64,000 bases of DNA. It comes from Blattabacterium cuenoti. GTDB taxonomy: Bacteria; Bacteroidota; Bacteroidia; Flavobacteriales; Blattabacteriaceae. The translations under genes and the position numbers were made by a program. The stretch lies in assembly GCF_014252355.1 (NCBI RefSeq), contig NZ_CP059217.1, positions 163,209 to 227,208 on the forward strand. Direction: 5' to 3'. The number at the start of each line of letters is the position of its first letter. Position 1 is the first letter of the stretch. Shown here one piece after another: positions 63,118 to 64,000 of this stretch. The notes below the pieces were generated by a model, which worked only from the letters and a program-made list of their open reading frames with translations, was not told the DNA's origin and ran no database searches.

Positions 63118-64000
63118 ATGAAAAACAGAACATGTTTTTTTATTTTATGGATATTTTTATTTTGTTCATTTAATAATAGAATTTATTCTCAATCTCAATC
63201 TTTTAATAAAAATACAAGATCTCACAATAAATGGGTTATTCAACTTGGAGTAGATGATTTAAATTATCCACCCATTAATTCTCCATTTAAAAAATTTTTT
63301 ATAAAAAGTAATAATAATCTTTTATTACCTTTTCATAATATCAAATTAGTAAAACAAATTACAAAACAAGTAGATCTATATCTAGATTCTTCGTTTGGAA
63401 TAACAGAAAATAATAAGTGGAATACTAGCGATGGTCATTTTTATAAAATTATTCCTGGAATTAATTATCATATATATAAAAATGCACGACTTGACCCATA
63501 TTTAAAATTAGGAATAGGTTACCATTTTTTTAATTATGATAATCATCAATTAATTATTTCTAAACAAAAAACATTTCTTGAAAATAAAAATAATTTTATA
63601 TTATTAGATGGTGGTATTGGTATGAATTTTTGGATATTACCAAATATAGGATTAAATATACAAAGTGAATATAATCATGTATTTTCAAATACTAAACCAG
63701 TTGTAAAAGATTATTTAAATTTTTGGAGACATTCTGCAGGAATTGTGTATAATTTTAATATAGCATCTTCTAATAATAATAAAAATCAACATACAAATGA
63801 TACATCTTTTAAAATTTTTAATAAAAATAAAAAAGATGTTAAACAAGATTTAGATAAAACAGATATAGATAAAACAAAAACAGATATAGATAAAACAAAA
63901 ACAGATATAGATAAAACAAAAACAGATATAGATAAAACAAAAACAGATATAGATAAAACAAAAACAGATATATATACAGAATTAGAAAAAAAAAAGCTAA
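63118..64000 (+). CDS. outer-membrane beta-barrel protein, OmpA-like N-terminal part (runs off the end)
   Basis: 294 complete codons are visible and the frame is still open at the window edge. An N-terminal signal peptide (MKNRTCFFILWIFLFC, cleavage probably after IYSQ) precedes about 190 residues with alternating polar/aromatic strands such as YLDSSFGITEN, PYLKLGIGYHFF, LLDGGIGMNFWILPNIGLNIQSEYNH and WRHSAGIVYNFN. This is the layout of an eight-strand OmpA-like barrel. A Lys/Asp/Thr-rich linker with tandem DIDKTKT repeats follows. A C-terminal peptidoglycan-binding OmpA domain would be expected beyond the window; that part is inference. Confidence 0.8.
   Translation, partial: MKNRTCFFILWIFLFCSFNNRIYSQSQSFNKNTRSHNKWVIQLGVDDLNYPPINSPFKKFFIKSNNNLLLPFHNIKLVKQITKQVDLYLDSSFGITENNKWNTSDGHFYKIIPGINYHIYKNARLDPYLKLGIGYHFFNYDNHQLIISKQKTFLENKNNFILLDGGIGMNFWILPNIGLNIQSEYNHVFSNTKPVVKDYLNFWRHSAGIVYNFNIASSNNNKNQHTNDTSFKIFNKNKKDVKQDLDKTDIDKTKTDIDKTKTDIDKTKTDIDKTKTDIDKTKTDIYTELEKKKL
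63862..63966 (+). repeat. five-copy 21-base tandem repeat in the outer-membrane protein linker
   Basis: Five identical 21-base units, each encoding DIDKTKT, begin at 63862, 63883, 63904, 63925 and 63946. A degenerate part-copy precedes them and a diverging copy follows. Perfect identity between units points to recent expansion; the unit length keeps the frame. Confidence 0.93.

Noticed and set aside
63862..63966. 21-base repeats considered as CRISPR or intergenic repeat
   Set aside because: The units are contiguous with no spacers and are in frame within the outer-membrane protein gene.

Overview
The window looks like the chromosome of a reduced-genome, obligately host-associated Bacteroidota bacterium. 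The best match I can make from sequence reading is Blattabacterium, the cockroach/termite endosymbiont of the Flavobacteriales; this is inferred, not tested by search. Supporting signs are a very low G+C content (about a quarter by eye), dense packing with overlapping genes, and flavobacterial traits: fused CcoNO, a fused alpha/beta 2-oxoacid dehydrogenase E1, bifunctional HisB and HisIE, a malic enzyme with a phosphotransacetylase tail, split transketolase, and TAnnTTTG-type promoter elements. No transposase, prophage, CRISPR array or rRNA operon is visible. No gene-free stretch exceeds about 180 bases.

Layout. 1-8.5 kb: housekeeping (Nif3-like, coiled-coil protein, redoxin, NrnA, CCA transferase, TsaC, DapD, RuvX, deformylase) and the IF3-L35-L20 cluster. 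8.5-13.7 kb: a domain-reduced ThrRS and the glycerol set glpD-glpK-glpF. 13.8-20.6 kb: E1 fusion, ilvE, argS, ffh. 20.7-31.5 kb: ndk, LemA/TPM pair, valS, folA, nuclease-like protein, pdhB, metF, serS, rsmA, folD. 31.5-38.9 kb: complete his operon GDCBHAF(IE) with a possible attenuation leader. 38.9-42.5 kb: xth, tRNA-Lys, aroK, tilS, YggS-like. 42.5-49 kb: complete trp operon EGDCFBA. 49-55.7 kb: gcvH and the cbb3 oxidase cluster ccoI-S-NO-Q-P-H. 55.7-64 kb: maeB, murI, rpsT, tRNA-Glu, aroA, split transketolase, smpB, and the start of an outer-membrane protein.

How it fits together. The cell makes His and Trp de novo, with aroK and aroA of the shikimate route, dapD of the lysine/diaminopimelate route, and ilvE for branched-chain amino acids. 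That is the profile of a nutritional symbiont. Carbon and energy entry here are glycerol (GlpF/K/D), malate (MaeB) and 2-oxoacid dehydrogenases, with electrons passing to a microaerobic cbb3 oxidase. Translation parts are being trimmed: ThrRS has no TGS or editing domain and SmpB has a shortened tail.

The closest thing to an undescribed system is upstream of hisG: a promoter element, a 26-codon reading frame with a His-His pair near its end, a hairpin overlapping that end, and a T-tract, all before hisG. I read it as a candidate attenuator. A second point is an apparent change in the tryptophan-feedback motif of TrpE. Both are hypotheses from reading alone.
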